Source: Prevotella sp. E13-17
GTDB lineage: Bacteria; Bacteroidota; Bacteroidia; Bacteroidales; Bacteroidaceae
Direction: 5' to 3'
Length of the DNA stretch: 64,000 nucleotides
NCBI RefSeq assembly: GCF_022024035.1
Contig: NZ_CP091787.1
Location: forward strand, 3,070,001 to 3,134,000
Made by a program: the position numbers and the translations under genes
Notes under the pieces: generated by a model
The model's database searches: none
The model's input: the letters and a program-made list of their open reading frames with translations, nothing else
What the model was told of the DNA's origin: nothing
In this document: positions 1 through 9,576 of the stretch, in pieces
Layout: each line of letters starts with the position of its first letter
How positions within the stretch are numbered: the first letter of the stretch is position 1

Positions 1-876
1 GCCCCCACATCACAGGGGGTTCCTCCATCAGGAGCCGGCGAGTGCTGTGCGCCCCGATTGCTTCAGTATGCCCTCAACCATCATCTTCGTCCGCTCTGCA
101 TGGCGGAGTTCTGGCAGGGAGCATCGCCAAAGATGGAGATAAGACACCACGGACAGTACTATCCGGCCTGTCGAGGCAAGTGTCTTCCCATCCTTTCCTT
201 TATGCTTCAAGGACTGGAGGTGGAGCAACTGACACCATCGGCAGAGGCATCCGCCCTGGACATCATCTATGCCGATGCCGACATTGTGGTTGTCAACAAG
301 CCCTCAGGCATGTTGTCGGTACCCGGAAAGACTGCAGTTGTGTCTGTCTATGACCTGCTCAAGGAAAGATATCCTCAGGCAGAAGGGCCTATCATCGTGC
401 ACCGACTGGACATGGACACCTCGGGCATCATGGTGGCAGCCCTTACCCTGAAGGCCTATCACCACCTGCAGAAGCAGTTCATCAATCGTACTACGCATAA
501 GGAATACATTGCGCTAGTCCAGGCAAAGGACCACTTTACACCTGGCAAAGGACAACTCTGCCTACCCTTGCGTGCCGATATAGACGACCGTCCACGCCAG
601 TTGGTGGACTTTGAGCACGGTCGGCACGCATTAACCACCTACGAGGTGCTCTCCGTGAACGACCGTACAGCCCGTCTGAGACTGGTGCCCCACACAGGTC
701 GCACCCATCAGCTGCGCGTACATTGTGCTCATCATCAAGGACTTCACGCCCCCATCCTGGGCGACAACCTCTACGGACAAGCCTCCGACCGTCTCTATCT
801 ACATGCAGAAAAGTTGTCATTCACCCACCCCACAACAAGCGAAAAGCTCACATTCTGTGCACCTGTTCCCTTTTAA
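1..876 (+). CDS. RluA-family pseudouridine synthase, 5' end outside window
   Basis: The reading frame is open from the first base, so this is the C-terminal 291 residues of a longer protein; a start at 58 would need TTG and would cut through a conserved-looking region. The catalytic motif HRLDMDTSG lies at visible residues 134-142, with Asp137 as the expected nucleophile, followed by the RTHQLRVH motif typical of RluA/RluC/RluD enzymes, which isomerise uridine in rRNA or tRNA. Before the catalytic domain there is a segment with several cysteines (GECC near 14, PACRGKC near 55-61). I recall such an N-terminal extension in Bacteroidetes members of about 550 residues; a metal-binding role is inference. 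The RNA target cannot be told from sequence. Confidence 0.9.
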   Translation, partial: APTSQGVPPSGAGECCAPRLLQYALNHHLRPLCMAEFWQGASPKMEIRHHGQYYPACRGKCLPILSFMLQGLEVEQLTPSAEASALDIIYADADIVVVNKPSGMLSVPGKTAVVSVYDLLKERYPQAEGPIIVHRLDMDTSGIMVAALTLKAYHHLQKQFINRTTHKEYIALVQAKDHFTPGKGQLCLPLRADIDDRPRQLVDFEHGRHALTTYEVLSVNDRTARLRLVPHTGRTHQLRVHCAHHQGLHAPILGDNLYGQASDRLYLHAEKLSFTHPTTSEKLTFCAPVPF

Positions 877-936
877 TCAACATATAAAAAATATTAATTA
901 AAAGCATCTAACAATATCAATTCATAGGAAAATACC

Positions 937-944
937 TACCTTTG
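937..944 (+). promoter_or_regulatory. -7 promoter box of the M16 protease gene
   Basis: TACCTTTG matches the Bacteroidetes -7 consensus TAnnTTTG and lies 31 bp before the start codon in an AT-rich gap. No clear -33 TTTG is present. Confidence 0.6.
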
Positions 945-975
945 CTACAAATATACTATTTAATAACAAGTAAAA

Positions 976-3801
976 ATGAAAAAATTATTCATTAGTGCAC
1001 TGTTCCTAATGTTCGGTGCAATGACAATGGTGGCTCAACAGATGCCTCCCATTCCCGTTGACCCAGAGGTGCGAATTGGTAAGTTGGACAACGGTCTGAC
1101 CTACTACATCCGTCACAACGAATGGCCCGAGCATGTAGCAAACTTCTACATTGCTCAGCGCGTGGGTTCTATCCAAGAGGACGAGACGCAGCGTGGACTG
1201 GCCCACTTCCTTGAGCACATGGCCTTCAATGGATCAGAGAACTTCCCCAACAAGCCCGGCAAGAGCATCATCGACTTTACCCGCTCGCTGGGTGTTGAGT
1301 TTGGTAGCGACCTGAATGCCTATACCTCTATCGACCAGACCGTATATCGTGTCTGCAACGTTCCCACGACTAAAGGGCAGGCAGCCCTCGACTCTTGTCT
1401 GCTGATTCTAAAGGACTGGTCATGCGGTCTATCACTCGAAGCAGACGAGATTGACAAGGAACGCGACGTGGTTCACAATGAATGGCGTCTGGGTGAAGGT
1501 CCCTCACAGCGCATGATTACCCGTTCATTGCCTAAGATTTATCCTGGTTCGAAATATGGCGAGCGCATGCCTATCGGACTGATGAGCGTCATCGACAGCT
1601 TCAAGCCCTCTACGCTTCGTGCCTACTACCAGAAGTGGTACCGCCCAGACAACCAAGCTATCATCGTAGTTGGCGACATCGATGTCAACCACACCGAAGC
1701 CATGGTCAAGCAGTACTTCGGCGGCATCAAGGTTGCAGCAAACGCTGCTCAGGTAGTGCCCGAACAAGTCCCCGACAACGAAGACCCCATCTTTGTCTTC
1801 GAGAAGGACAAGGAGATGCGCATGAACAACATCATCCTGTTTATGAAACACAACGCCACACTGCCCGAGGAGAAGGTCAACATGGACTACCTGCTCGAGG
1901 TATATATCAAGGGTGTTGTTGCACAGATGTTCAACTCGCGTATGCGCGAACTGGCCGAGGATCCCAACTGCCCCTTCCTTCAGGTTTCTGGCGATGACGA
2001 CGACTATCTGTTGGCCAAGACCAAAGCAGCCTTCCAGATGATGGGTGTGCCCAAGGAAGGCCGCGACATGGAGACCCTCTACACGATGGTTCGCGAAGCT
2101 CGTCGTGTGGCAAAGTTTGGCTTTGCCGCTACTGAGTACGAGCGTGCCAAGGCCGACTACCTGAGTGCGCTGGAGAAGCAGTACACCAACCGTGCCAAGA
2201 TTACCAATGCACAATACGGCGATGACTATCGCGACAACTATCTGGCAGGCGAGCCTATCCCCTCTATCGAGATGCTCTACCAGATCATGAACCAGATTGC
2301 ACCCAACATTTCCGTAGAGGTTGTCAATCAGGTTCTGCCTCAGCTCATCAGCGATAGCGACAAGAACCTTGTCGTGATGGAGTGGGCACGTGAAGCCGAT
2401 GGACTCACCTACCCCACCGAGGCCGACATGAAGGCTGCCGTGGCTAAGGCCCGTGCCGAAGAACTCGTCGCCTATGTTGACAATGTCAAGAACGAACCTC
2501 TGATGGCAAAGTTGCCAAAGGCTGGAAAGATTAAGAAAGAAAGCGAGAACAAGACCCTTGGCTACAAGGAGCTGACACTGTCGAATGGTGCTACTGTTAT
2601 CCTGAAGCCTACAGACTATAAGGATGACGAGGTTCGACTGGAAGCATTTGCCATGGGTGGCAAATCACTCTTTGGCGAGGCCGACTATGCCAACTTGAAA
2701 GTCTTTGACCAGGTGATTGGCTATAGTGGCATTGGCAACTTCTCAAGCACAGAACTCAGCAAGGTTCTCGCAGGCAAGAACGTCAATGCTGATGCAACAC
2801 TGGGACTTACTCGCCAGTACGTTACTGCCCACTCTACACCAAAGGATCTGGAGAGCATGTTCCAGATGATGTATCTCTACTTCACTGCCATCAACAAAGA
2901 CGAGAAGCAGTTCCAGAACCTGATGACTCAGTTGGAAATGGCACTGAAGAACAAGCATCTCTCTCCCGATGCCGTTTACAACGACTCGCTGACCAACACC
3001 ATCTACTGCCACAATCCTCGTTTCCAGAGTTTGGAAGTAGAAGACCTAAAGAACATCAGCTACGACCGCATCCTGGAGATTCACAAAGATCGCTTCAAGA
3101 ATGCGTCTCAGTTCACTTTCGTCATCGTAGGTAAATTCGATGAGCAGCAGATTCGTCCTTTCGTTGAGCAATACATTGCCTCACTGCCCGGCAAAGGCAA
3201 GGCTGATAAGTTCAAGGACGTTCAGACCATCGCCACCGGCAAGATCGTGAATAAGTTCACACAGAAGAGCGATTCGCCCAAAGCTACCGCCGTTGAACTG
3301 TGGACAGCCAATGCGCCCTATACGCTCGAAAACATTGTGAAGCTTGATGCTGCCGGACAGATTCTGTCAATGCTCTATCTGCGCACCATCCGCGAGGAAG
3401 AGAGCGCTGCCTACTCATGCGGTGCTGGCGGACAATTCTCGTTGAGCGGCTCTACTCCCATGATGCAGTTGCAGGCCTATTGCCCCATGAACCCCGACAA
3501 GGAAGAGATTGCCGTCCGTCTGCTGCACGAAGGCATCGAGAAGGCTTCTAAGGAGATTGACGCCAACGATCTGGCTCAGATTAAGGAGAACATGCTGAAG
3601 AATGCCGATATTCAGGCAAAGAACAACGGTTACTGGATGAACGCCATCGTCACCTGGAAGGAGTACGGACTGGACATCCACACCAACTATAAGAAAGCCA
3701 TTGAGGCACTGACACCTCAGGCGCTCAGCCAGTTTATCAAGAATCAGATATTGAGCAGCGGCAATCACATTGAAGTGATCATGACCCCCGAGGCCAAGTA
3801 A
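976..3801 (+). CDS. M16 family zinc metalloprotease (insulinase/pitrilysin type), exported
   Basis: 941 residues, the usual size of two-half M16 proteases. An N-terminal signal peptide (MKKLFISALFLMFGAMTMVA, then QQ) indicates export to the periplasm. The inverted zinc motif HFLEH is at residues 77-81 in GLAHFLEHMAFNG, with a conserved downstream Glu region (ERDVVHNEW). The N-terminal half carries the active site; the second half (from about residue 530) resembles the inactive M16 C-terminal domain. The likely role is degradation of peptides in the envelope. It stands alone between its own promoter and a strong hairpin. A second M16 protease occurs at 46565, so the two may share or divide substrates. 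Confidence 0.93.
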   Translation: MKKLFISALFLMFGAMTMVAQQMPPIPVDPEVRIGKLDNGLTYYIRHNEWPEHVANFYIAQRVGSIQEDETQRGLAHFLEHMAFNGSENFPNKPGKSIIDFTRSLGVEFGSDLNAYTSIDQTVYRVCNVPTTKGQAALDSCLLILKDWSCGLSLEADEIDKERDVVHNEWRLGEGPSQRMITRSLPKIYPGSKYGERMPIGLMSVIDSFKPSTLRAYYQKWYRPDNQAIIVVGDIDVNHTEAMVKQYFGGIKVAANAAQVVPEQVPDNEDPIFVFEKDKEMRMNNIILFMKHNATLPEEKVNMDYLLEVYIKGVVAQMFNSRMRELAEDPNCPFLQVSGDDDDYLLAKTKAAFQMMGVPKEGRDMETLYTMVREARRVAKFGFAATEYERAKADYLSALEKQYTNRAKITNAQYGDDYRDNYLAGEPIPSIEMLYQIMNQIAPNISVEVVNQVLPQLISDSDKNLVVMEWAREADGLTYPTEADMKAAVAKARAEELVAYVDNVKNEPLMAKLPKAGKIKKESENKTLGYKELTLSNGATVILKPTDYKDDEVRLEAFAMGGKSLFGEADYANLKVFDQVIGYSGIGNFSSTELSKVLAGKNVNADATLGLTRQYVTAHSTPKDLESMFQMMYLYFTAINKDEKQFQNLMTQLEMALKNKHLSPDAVYNDSLTNTIYCHNPRFQSLEVEDLKNISYDRILEIHKDRFKNASQFTFVIVGKFDEQQIRPFVEQYIASLPGKGKADKFKDVQTIATGKIVNKFTQKSDSPKATAVELWTANAPYTLENIVKLDAAGQILSMLYLRTIREEESAAYSCGAGGQFSLSGSTPMMQLQAYCPMNPDKEEIAVRLLHEGIEKASKEIDANDLAQIKENMLKNADIQAKNNGYWMNAIVTWKEYGLDIHTNYKKAIEALTPQALSQFIKNQILSSGNHIEVIMTPEAK

Positions 3802-3825
3802 GCCACTGAAGCTATCAAAACGATA

Positions 3826-3855
3826 AGGGGCATCGCTCAGCTGAGCGATGCCCCT
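3826..3855. terminator. Bidirectional terminator hairpin between convergent genes
   Basis: A perfect 15-bp inverted repeat (AGGGGCATCGCTCAG and its complement, no unpaired centre) sits between the convergent M16 protease and korB genes. T-rich sequence follows on the plus strand. It can serve both transcripts. Confidence 0.8.
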
Positions 3856-3878
3856 ATTCTTTGTATCATCGTGATCGA

Positions 3879-4883
3879 TTAACGGACCTCCCAGATATCG
3901 TTGGTCTCCAACAGCTCCGTGAAGTTGTGATACTTCTTCTGAGCGCTTACCTCTGCCAACTGAGCATGAACAGCCTCGTCGTAGGTGGGAGCCTCAACAT
4001 CGCGAATCACACCAAGAGCAATGGGGAAGCCATCCTCTGGCGTCATCATGGCAAGCTTCAGCTGCAGGGTATTGTCTTCGCAGTGAGCATCATGCACCAG
4101 CACATCGTCGATGGTATAACCATCCTTGCCTATCTCAACGACCTTCAAGCCGAAGCCCTGCTGAACAAGACCGAACTCGTTGTTCTCACCGAACACCAGC
4201 TTTTCGCCATGTTTCACATAGATAGCATTCTTCTTACGACCCTCGTTATTGTAAACCACGTCGTGGCAGTGGTCGTTGAAGATCACACAGTTCTGCAGTA
4301 CCTCAGTAACCGAAGCACCCTTATGCTCATAGGCAGCCTTCAGCACCTCAACAGTACCCTTGGCATCGGTAGCCACGCAACGGGCAAAGAAGTGTCCACG
4401 GGCACCGAAGCAGAGCTCGGCAGGACGGAAGGGATCCTCTACCGTTCCATAGGGGCTCGACTTTGACACGAAGCCACGGGGCGAGGTAGGACTGTACTGA
4501 CCCTTTGTCAAACCATAGATACGGTTATTCAGAAGAATCATGTTCAGGTCGATATTACGACGGTTAGCATGGATAAAGTGGTTGCCACCGATAGCCAGTC
4601 CATCGCCATCACCCGACACCTGCCACACGGTCAGGTCAGGATTTGCCACCTTTGCGCCAGTAGCAATAGCCGCAGCACGACCATGAATCGTGTTCATACC
4701 ATAGGTAGCCATATAGTGAGGCAGACGACTTGAACAACCGATACCAGAAATCACTGCTACGTTCTCGGGAGCTACACCAATCTCGGCCATAGCTTTATGG
4801 AGTGAAGCCAGGAAAAAATGGTCACCACAACCAGGGCACCAACGAGGCTGGCCTTTCTTAAAATCTTGTGCTGTATAACTCAT
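3879..4883 (-). CDS. korB: 2-oxoacid:ferredoxin oxidoreductase, beta subunit
   Basis: Beta (thiamine diphosphate-binding) subunit of a 2-oxoacid:ferredoxin oxidoreductase, which converts 2-oxoglutarate or a related 2-oxoacid plus CoA to acyl-CoA, CO2 and reduced ferredoxin in the cytoplasm. WCPGCG near the N-terminus and GDGDGLAIGGNH mark the family. The ATG giving MSYTAQDFKKG was chosen (334 aa) because family members begin like this; an upstream in-frame ATG at 4907 would add eight residues without family character. It lies 32 bp after korA and is surely cotranscribed. Substrate is not certain: 2-oxoglutarate is favoured by family resemblance, but other 2-oxoacids are possible. Confidence 0.9.
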   Translation of the reverse strand: MSYTAQDFKKGQPRWCPGCGDHFFLASLHKAMAEIGVAPENVAVISGIGCSSRLPHYMATYGMNTIHGRAAAIATGAKVANPDLTVWQVSGDGDGLAIGGNHFIHANRRNIDLNMILLNNRIYGLTKGQYSPTSPRGFVSKSSPYGTVEDPFRPAELCFGARGHFFARCVATDAKGTVEVLKAAYEHKGASVTEVLQNCVIFNDHCHDVVYNNEGRKKNAIYVKHGEKLVFGENNEFGLVQQGFGLKVVEIGKDGYTIDDVLVHDAHCEDNTLQLKLAMMTPEDGFPIALGVIRDVEAPTYDEAVHAQLAEVSAQKKYHNFTELLETNDIWEVR

Positions 4884-4915
4884 AACTCTTAATTTTTCAC
4901 TTTTCACTCTATACT

Positions 4916-6763
4916 TTACTTCTTCAAGATCTCCTCGAATGCGTTTACTAACTCTTCTACAACGAAGGGCTGACCCTTTACCTGATTGAACTGGTAGGGA
5001 ACAAAGCCATCCACCTTCATGCGCAGATAGCCAGCCAACTGTCCCATGTTCTGCTCGGCCACAACCACCTTCTTGTATTTAGTAAGAACGGCAGCCGTGT
5101 TTTTAGGCAGCGGGTTCAGATACTTGAAGTGAGTCTGAGCAACTTTATAGCCCTTCTGGCGCAACTCATCCATGGCTGAATGCAGATGACCATAGGTAGA
5201 GCCAAAACCAACGATGAGCAAGTCTGCATCTTCTGCATCACCACCAACTTCAAGGTCGGGCACCTGAATATTGTCTATCTTCTGCTGGCGCAAGCGTGTC
5301 ATCAGGTCGTGGTTCTCTGGATTTGTTGAGATAGCACCCGTGTTCGAGTCCTTCTCCAGTCCACCCAGAATATGAGCAAAGCCCTCACGGCCAGGCACAG
5401 CCCAGTAGCGTGTACCGTTTTCTGCGCGCATGTATGGTGTCCACTTGCCTTTCAGTTCCTCGGGAACATAAGGAGGATTGATGGCATCCAGCTTAGTGAT
5501 GTCTGGCAGTTTGAAAGCGCCAGAACCATTGGCAACGAAAGCATCGGTGAGCAGCACCACAGGTGTCATGTGTTCCAACGCGATCTTACAAGCCTGATAA
5601 GCAGCATCAAAGCAGTCAGTAGGACTCGTTGCAGCCATCACAGGCATCGGACTCTCACCGTTTCGACCGAAAAGAGCCTGCAGCAAGTCGGTCTGCTCCG
5701 ACTTTGTCGGAAGACCCGTAGCAGGACCACCACGCTGCACATCAAGCACGACCAATGGCAACTCCATGATGACAGCCAAGTTCATGGCCTCACTCTTCAG
5801 GCAGATGCCAGGTCCTGAGGTGGATGTCACACCCAATGCACCTGCGAAAGACGCACCGAGGGCAGAGGCGCATCCGCTGATTTCATCCTCACACTGCACG
5901 GTAATCACGCCACATGACTTATGCTTAGAAAGTTCATGAAGCACATCGGTAGCAGGCGTGATAGGATAAGAGCCCAGATACAGTTTCAATCCAGCCTTCT
6001 CGGCAGCAGCGATGAAGCCATACGCCGTGGCTTTATTACCAGTGATGTCCATATAGCGTCCTGGAGTCTTCTCCTTGGTCTCCACACGATAAACATTGAT
6101 GGCACTGGAGTGCGTATTGTGACCGTAGTCCCAACCAGCCTGTATCACCTTGATGTTTGCCTCGGCAATAGCAGGCTTCTTGGCAAACTTCTCGCGCAAG
6201 AAATTGGCGACGAGATTCAGATCGCGGTCGAAGAGCCAGCAAACCAATCCCAATGCAAACATATTACGGCACTTTAACATGGCCTTATTGTCCATACCAC
6301 TGTCAGCCAAGCAATCCTTCACCATCTGGGTCATCGGACAAGCCACCACGCGGTCTGCATCAATACCCATCTCGCCCAAATAATCTTCTGTTGCGAACTG
6401 AGCCTTCTCCAAATCCTTGGGTCCGAAAGAATCTGTATCAATAATGATTGTTGCGCCGGGCTTGGCATAGCGATACTGTGTCTTCAATGCTGCTGCATTC
6501 ATGGCTACAAGCACGTCACACTTGTCACCAGGAGTATAAACCTTACCAGCACCAATGTGAACCTGGAAACCAGACACACCTGTCAGCGAACCTTGCGGGG
6601 CGCGGATATCTGCAGGATAGTCGGGGAATGTTGAGATGCCGTTGCCAACGGTGGCACTGACAGTAGAAAAAATGTTTCCGGCCAACTGCATACCGTCGCC
6701 AGAGTCTCCAGAGAAGCGCACGACCACTTGATCGAGTACTTTCACTTCCAAATTTTCAGCCAT
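4916..6763 (-). CDS. korA: 2-oxoacid:ferredoxin oxidoreductase, alpha subunit with fused gamma domain
   Basis: 615 residues: an N-terminal gamma domain (residues about 10-190, beginning VVVRFSGDSGDGMQLAG), then the pyrimidine-binding alpha domain (about 225-440) and a transketolase-C-like domain to the end. This gamma-alpha fusion is the usual Bacteroidetes form. With KorB it makes the cytoplasmic enzyme linking 2-oxoacid oxidation to ferredoxin. No ferredoxin-like delta subunit is encoded nearby, so electrons must pass to a separately encoded ferredoxin. First gene of the korAB unit. Confidence 0.92.
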   Translation of the reverse strand: MAENLEVKVLDQVVVRFSGDSGDGMQLAGNIFSTVSATVGNGISTFPDYPADIRAPQGSLTGVSGFQVHIGAGKVYTPGDKCDVLVAMNAAALKTQYRYAKPGATIIIDTDSFGPKDLEKAQFATEDYLGEMGIDADRVVACPMTQMVKDCLADSGMDNKAMLKCRNMFALGLVCWLFDRDLNLVANFLREKFAKKPAIAEANIKVIQAGWDYGHNTHSSAINVYRVETKEKTPGRYMDITGNKATAYGFIAAAEKAGLKLYLGSYPITPATDVLHELSKHKSCGVITVQCEDEISGCASALGASFAGALGVTSTSGPGICLKSEAMNLAVIMELPLVVLDVQRGGPATGLPTKSEQTDLLQALFGRNGESPMPVMAATSPTDCFDAAYQACKIALEHMTPVVLLTDAFVANGSGAFKLPDITKLDAINPPYVPEELKGKWTPYMRAENGTRYWAVPGREGFAHILGGLEKDSNTGAISTNPENHDLMTRLRQQKIDNIQVPDLEVGGDAEDADLLIVGFGSTYGHLHSAMDELRQKGYKVAQTHFKYLNPLPKNTAAVLTKYKKVVVAEQNMGQLAGYLRMKVDGFVPYQFNQVKGQPFVVEELVNAFEEILKK

Positions 6764-6803
6764 ATTTTTAAATAATTATACGAAGTAAGTTTAATTTTGG
6801 GTG

Positions 6804-6834
6804 CAAATTTCGGAATATTTATCGAATTATCAAA
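6804..6834 (-). promoter_or_regulatory. Probable korAB promoter
   Basis: Read on the minus strand, TTTG (6831-6834) is followed 19 bp later by GAAATTTG (6804-6811), one mismatch from the -7 consensus TAnnTTTG. It lies about 40 bp before the korA start codon. Confidence 0.5.
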
Positions 6835-6934
6835 ACTTTTATGCAAGAAATGTACAAAAATGAATAAAAAATCACTTTTTACTTACAAATTGCTAATAAT
6901 TGTTAGGCAATTTCGCCATATCAGGATTTCTTCG

Positions 6935-6942
6935 TAACTTTG
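6935..6942 (+). promoter_or_regulatory. -7 promoter box of the DUF3737 gene
   Basis: TAACTTTG matches TAnnTTTG. Because it overlaps an upstream in-frame alternative start (6940), it decides for the ATG at 6976. Confidence 0.65.
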
Positions 6943-6975
6943 CGCCGCAAAATAAAAGAAAACATAAGGGATATA

Positions 6976-7821
6976 ATGGAAATTATCAGAAATCAACATT
7001 TTGAAGGCGAGCGTCCTTTATTCGAAACACACAACGCTCGTTTGGAACAGGTAACAATTGGTGAAGGCGAGAGCGCCATTAAAGAGTGTTCAGACATCGA
7101 GGCCGAAGATTGTCATTTTTGGGGCAAATACCCCTTCTGGCATGTTCATGGTTTCAAGATCAACCGCTGTCAGTTTGACGCTGGTGCGCGCTCTGCTCTG
7201 TGGTATAGTGATCATATGGACATGCGCAACACGCGCATAGACGGACCAAAGATGTTCCGTGAGATGCACGACATGTATTTAGAGAATGTGGTCATCAACG
7301 ATGCCGACGAGACTTTCTGGAAATGTCGCGACATCGAAGCTCGCAACCTTGAGTTGCACGATGGCACTTATCCTTTCATGTTCTGCGAGAATGTGAAGAT
7401 CGACGGATTGAAGAGTGATTCAAAGTATGTATTCCAGTATTGCAAGAACGTAGAGATTCACAATGCCAATATCGTAACGAAGGACTCTTTCTGGGAATGT
7501 GAGAACGTGACCATCTACGACTCTGTGCTTGATGGTGAGTATCTGGCTTGGCATTCAAAGAACGTACGCTTGGTCAACTGTCACCTGGCTGGCGAACAAC
7601 TGCTGTGCTATGCCGACCAACTGGTACTTGAGAACTGCACATTTGCCCCCGATTGCGACCGCGTATTTGAATATAGCTGCATGGAGGCCGACATCAAAGG
7701 ACATATTGAGAATATCAAGAACCCCACCAGCGGGCATATCATCGCCGACTCTATTGGCAGCGTGACCATCGACAAGAACATTAAGCAGCCTGCCAATTGC
7801 GTGATTGAGGTAAGGAAATAG
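6976..7821 (+). CDS. DUF3737 family protein, right-handed beta-helix-like
   Basis: 281 residues from the chosen ATG (MEIIRNQHFEGERPLF). I recognise the DUF3737 family, found in gut bacteria; its function is unknown to me. The sequence has short, regularly repeated beta-strand-like runs such as FWECENVTIYDS and LAWHSKNVRLVNC, every 20-25 residues. That is typical of a solenoid resembling pectate-lyase-type beta-helices. There is no signal peptide, so it is probably cytoplasmic. A MalY-like aminotransferase gene follows after 35 bp, suggesting cotranscription. The annotated family is secure; any enzymatic role is not. Confidence 0.85.
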   Translation: MEIIRNQHFEGERPLFETHNARLEQVTIGEGESAIKECSDIEAEDCHFWGKYPFWHVHGFKINRCQFDAGARSALWYSDHMDMRNTRIDGPKMFREMHDMYLENVVINDADETFWKCRDIEARNLELHDGTYPFMFCENVKIDGLKSDSKYVFQYCKNVEIHNANIVTKDSFWECENVTIYDSVLDGEYLAWHSKNVRLVNCHLAGEQLLCYADQLVLENCTFAPDCDRVFEYSCMEADIKGHIENIKNPTSGHIIADSIGSVTIDKNIKQPANCVIEVRK

Positions 7822-7856
7822 AACATCAACGTCTATTTATAAAAAAGGAGAAGAAC

Positions 7857-9026
7857 ATGTCCAAATATAATTTCGATGAGATAGTCACACGCCGCCACAC
7901 TGGCTGTGTAAAGTGGGATGAACCCCGTCCGCTGTCCATTGAGGGCGAAGACGTCATTCCTCTATGGGTAGCCGATATGGACTTCAAGGCAGCCCCCGCC
8001 ATTCAGGAGGCAGTCATCAAGCGGGCTCAACATGGTGTTTACGGTTACACCGTTGTGGAGGACGACTATTTCGATGCCGTCATCTCCTGGTTCAAGCGTC
8101 GCCACCAGTGGGACATTCACCGCGAAGAGATTATCTACACCACAGGAGTGGTTCCGGCCATGTCGGTAGCCGTCAAGGCACTGACCATGCCTGGCGAGAA
8201 GGTGTTGATCCTCTCGCCCGACTACAATTGTTTCTTCTCCAGCATCCGCAACAATGGCTGTGAGGTTTTAGAGAGCATCCTGAGTCCTGTTGGCAACACT
8301 TTTGAAGTTGACTGGCACGACTTCGAAGCAAAATGTGCCGACGAGAAAACCACCGTATTCCTGCTCTGCAACCCTCACAATCCAACGGGGCGTGTGTGGA
8401 CCAAAGAAGAGCTGGCACGCATGAACGACATCTGCATGAAGCATCATGTCAAGGTGGTGAGCGACGAAATCCACTGTGAACTTGTCATGCCAGGCCATCG
8501 TTTCCAGCCCTTTGCAGCTGTCAGCGAGGCATGCCGACAGAACAGCGTCGTTCTGAACTCACCATCTAAGTCTTTCAACATTGCAGGACTACAGGCCGCC
8601 AACATCATCTGTTCTCAACCTGAGTGGCGCCATCGATTAGACCGTGCCGTCAACATCAACGAGGTGTGCGATTTGAACCCCTTTGGTCCTGTAGCCCTGA
8701 AGGCTGCCTACAACGACAGTGAAGACTGGATCGACGAACTGAACAGTTATCTATGGTCAAACTACCAGATGGTGTGCGATTATGCCAAGGAGCATCTGCC
8801 CCAATGGAAGGTCAGTCAGCTGCAAGGCACCTACCTGCTGTGGATTGACATCACTGCTACAGGCATGACCGCCCAGACCTATGCCGACCATCTGTTGCGT
8901 GACTATCACGTCTGGGTCAACCCCGGCACCATGTACGGTCCGCAGAGTGGCGAAGGCTATATCCGACTGAACATTGCTTGTCCGCAGTCACTTCTCAAAG
9001 AGGCATTGGAAAGAATCAAGGAATAG
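7857..9026 (+). CDS. MalY/PatB-type PLP-dependent aminotransferase (putative C-S lyase)
   Basis: 389 residues, fold-type I aminotransferase class I/II. The PLP lysine is K238 in SPSKSFNIAG, and NPHNPTGRVW is the conserved cofactor motif. The opening (KYNFDEIVTRRHTGCVKWD) and WVADMDF are typical of the MalY/PatB subgroup, which cleaves cystathionine or cysteine conjugates to pyruvate, ammonia and a thiol. It is cytoplasmic. AAGGAG lies just before the start, unusual among genes here. A C-GCAxxG-C-C protein gene begins 3 bp after its stop, pointing to a shared sulfur- or redox-related role, which is inference. Confidence 0.88.
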   Translation: MSKYNFDEIVTRRHTGCVKWDEPRPLSIEGEDVIPLWVADMDFKAAPAIQEAVIKRAQHGVYGYTVVEDDYFDAVISWFKRRHQWDIHREEIIYTTGVVPAMSVAVKALTMPGEKVLILSPDYNCFFSSIRNNGCEVLESILSPVGNTFEVDWHDFEAKCADEKTTVFLLCNPHNPTGRVWTKEELARMNDICMKHHVKVVSDEIHCELVMPGHRFQPFAAVSEACRQNSVVLNSPSKSFNIAGLQAANIICSQPEWRHRLDRAVNINEVCDLNPFGPVALKAAYNDSEDWIDELNSYLWSNYQMVCDYAKEHLPQWKVSQLQGTYLLWIDITATGMTAQTYADHLLRDYHVWVNPGTMYGPQSGEGYIRLNIACPQSLLKEALERIKE

Positions 9027-9029
9027 GTC

Positions 9030-9503
9030 ATGAGCATCTCCATCAATAGAGAACAACGCATCCGGCGAGCAGAAGAACTCTTCATGCAAGGGTTCAACTG
9101 CTCGCAATCGGTTGTAGCCGCCTTTGCCGACATCTATGGCTACACCGAAGAACAAGCATTGCGCATGAGTGCAGGCTTCGGTGCTGGTATCGGACGTCTG
9201 CGCATGTCATGTGGCGCCTTCAATGCACTGGCATTGCTGGCTGGGCTGGACTGCGGGTCCGTGACTCCCGGCGATCGTGAAGGCAAATCCTATAATTATA
9301 AAGTGGTGCAACAGTTGGCCGACCGCTTTCGCGAGGCTCACGGCTCACTCATCTGTGCCGAATTGCTCAAGTTGAAGAAGGATGCCCCACTCAGCTACGT
9401 GGCCTCTGAGCGCACTGCCGAATATTACAAGACACGCCCCTGTGTGAATCAAATTATATCTGCTGCCCATATATTTGCTGACTATTTGGAAGCAAAACAG
9501 TGA
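9030..9503 (+). CDS. C-GCAxxG-C-C family (redox-type) protein
   Basis: 157 residues with the family signature: Cys24 in GFNCSQSV, then Gly-rich FGAGIGRLRMSCGAF with Cys61-Gly-Ala, and later cysteines in the C-terminal half (LICAE, TRPCVNQ). Members are small helical proteins thought to bind a metal or to act in electron transfer, but I know of no firmly established function. The gene is coupled to the upstream aminotransferase with a 3-bp gap, so both are probably translated from one message. No signal peptide is present. Confidence 0.85.
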   Translation: MSISINREQRIRRAEELFMQGFNCSQSVVAAFADIYGYTEEQALRMSAGFGAGIGRLRMSCGAFNALALLAGLDCGSVTPGDREGKSYNYKVVQQLADRFREAHGSLICAELLKLKKDAPLSYVASERTAEYYKTRPCVNQIISAAHIFADYLEAKQ

Positions 9504-9542
9504 TTTTTCTTACGAATCATTCGTTATTTCAGAATAATTTTG

Positions 9543-9550
9543 TACTTTTG
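9543..9550 (+). promoter_or_regulatory. -7 promoter box of the CoA transferase gene
   Basis: TACTTTTG, a full TAnnTTTG match, lies 26 bp before the start codon in an AT-rich gap. Confidence 0.65.
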
Positions 9551-9576
9551 CACGCAAAATTATCAAATCCTCATAT

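Noticed and set aside
3861..4466. Long plus-strand frame opposite korB
   Set aside because: It is antisense to a clear conserved gene and shows no domain; similar long antisense frames occur opposite most genes here because of codon bias.
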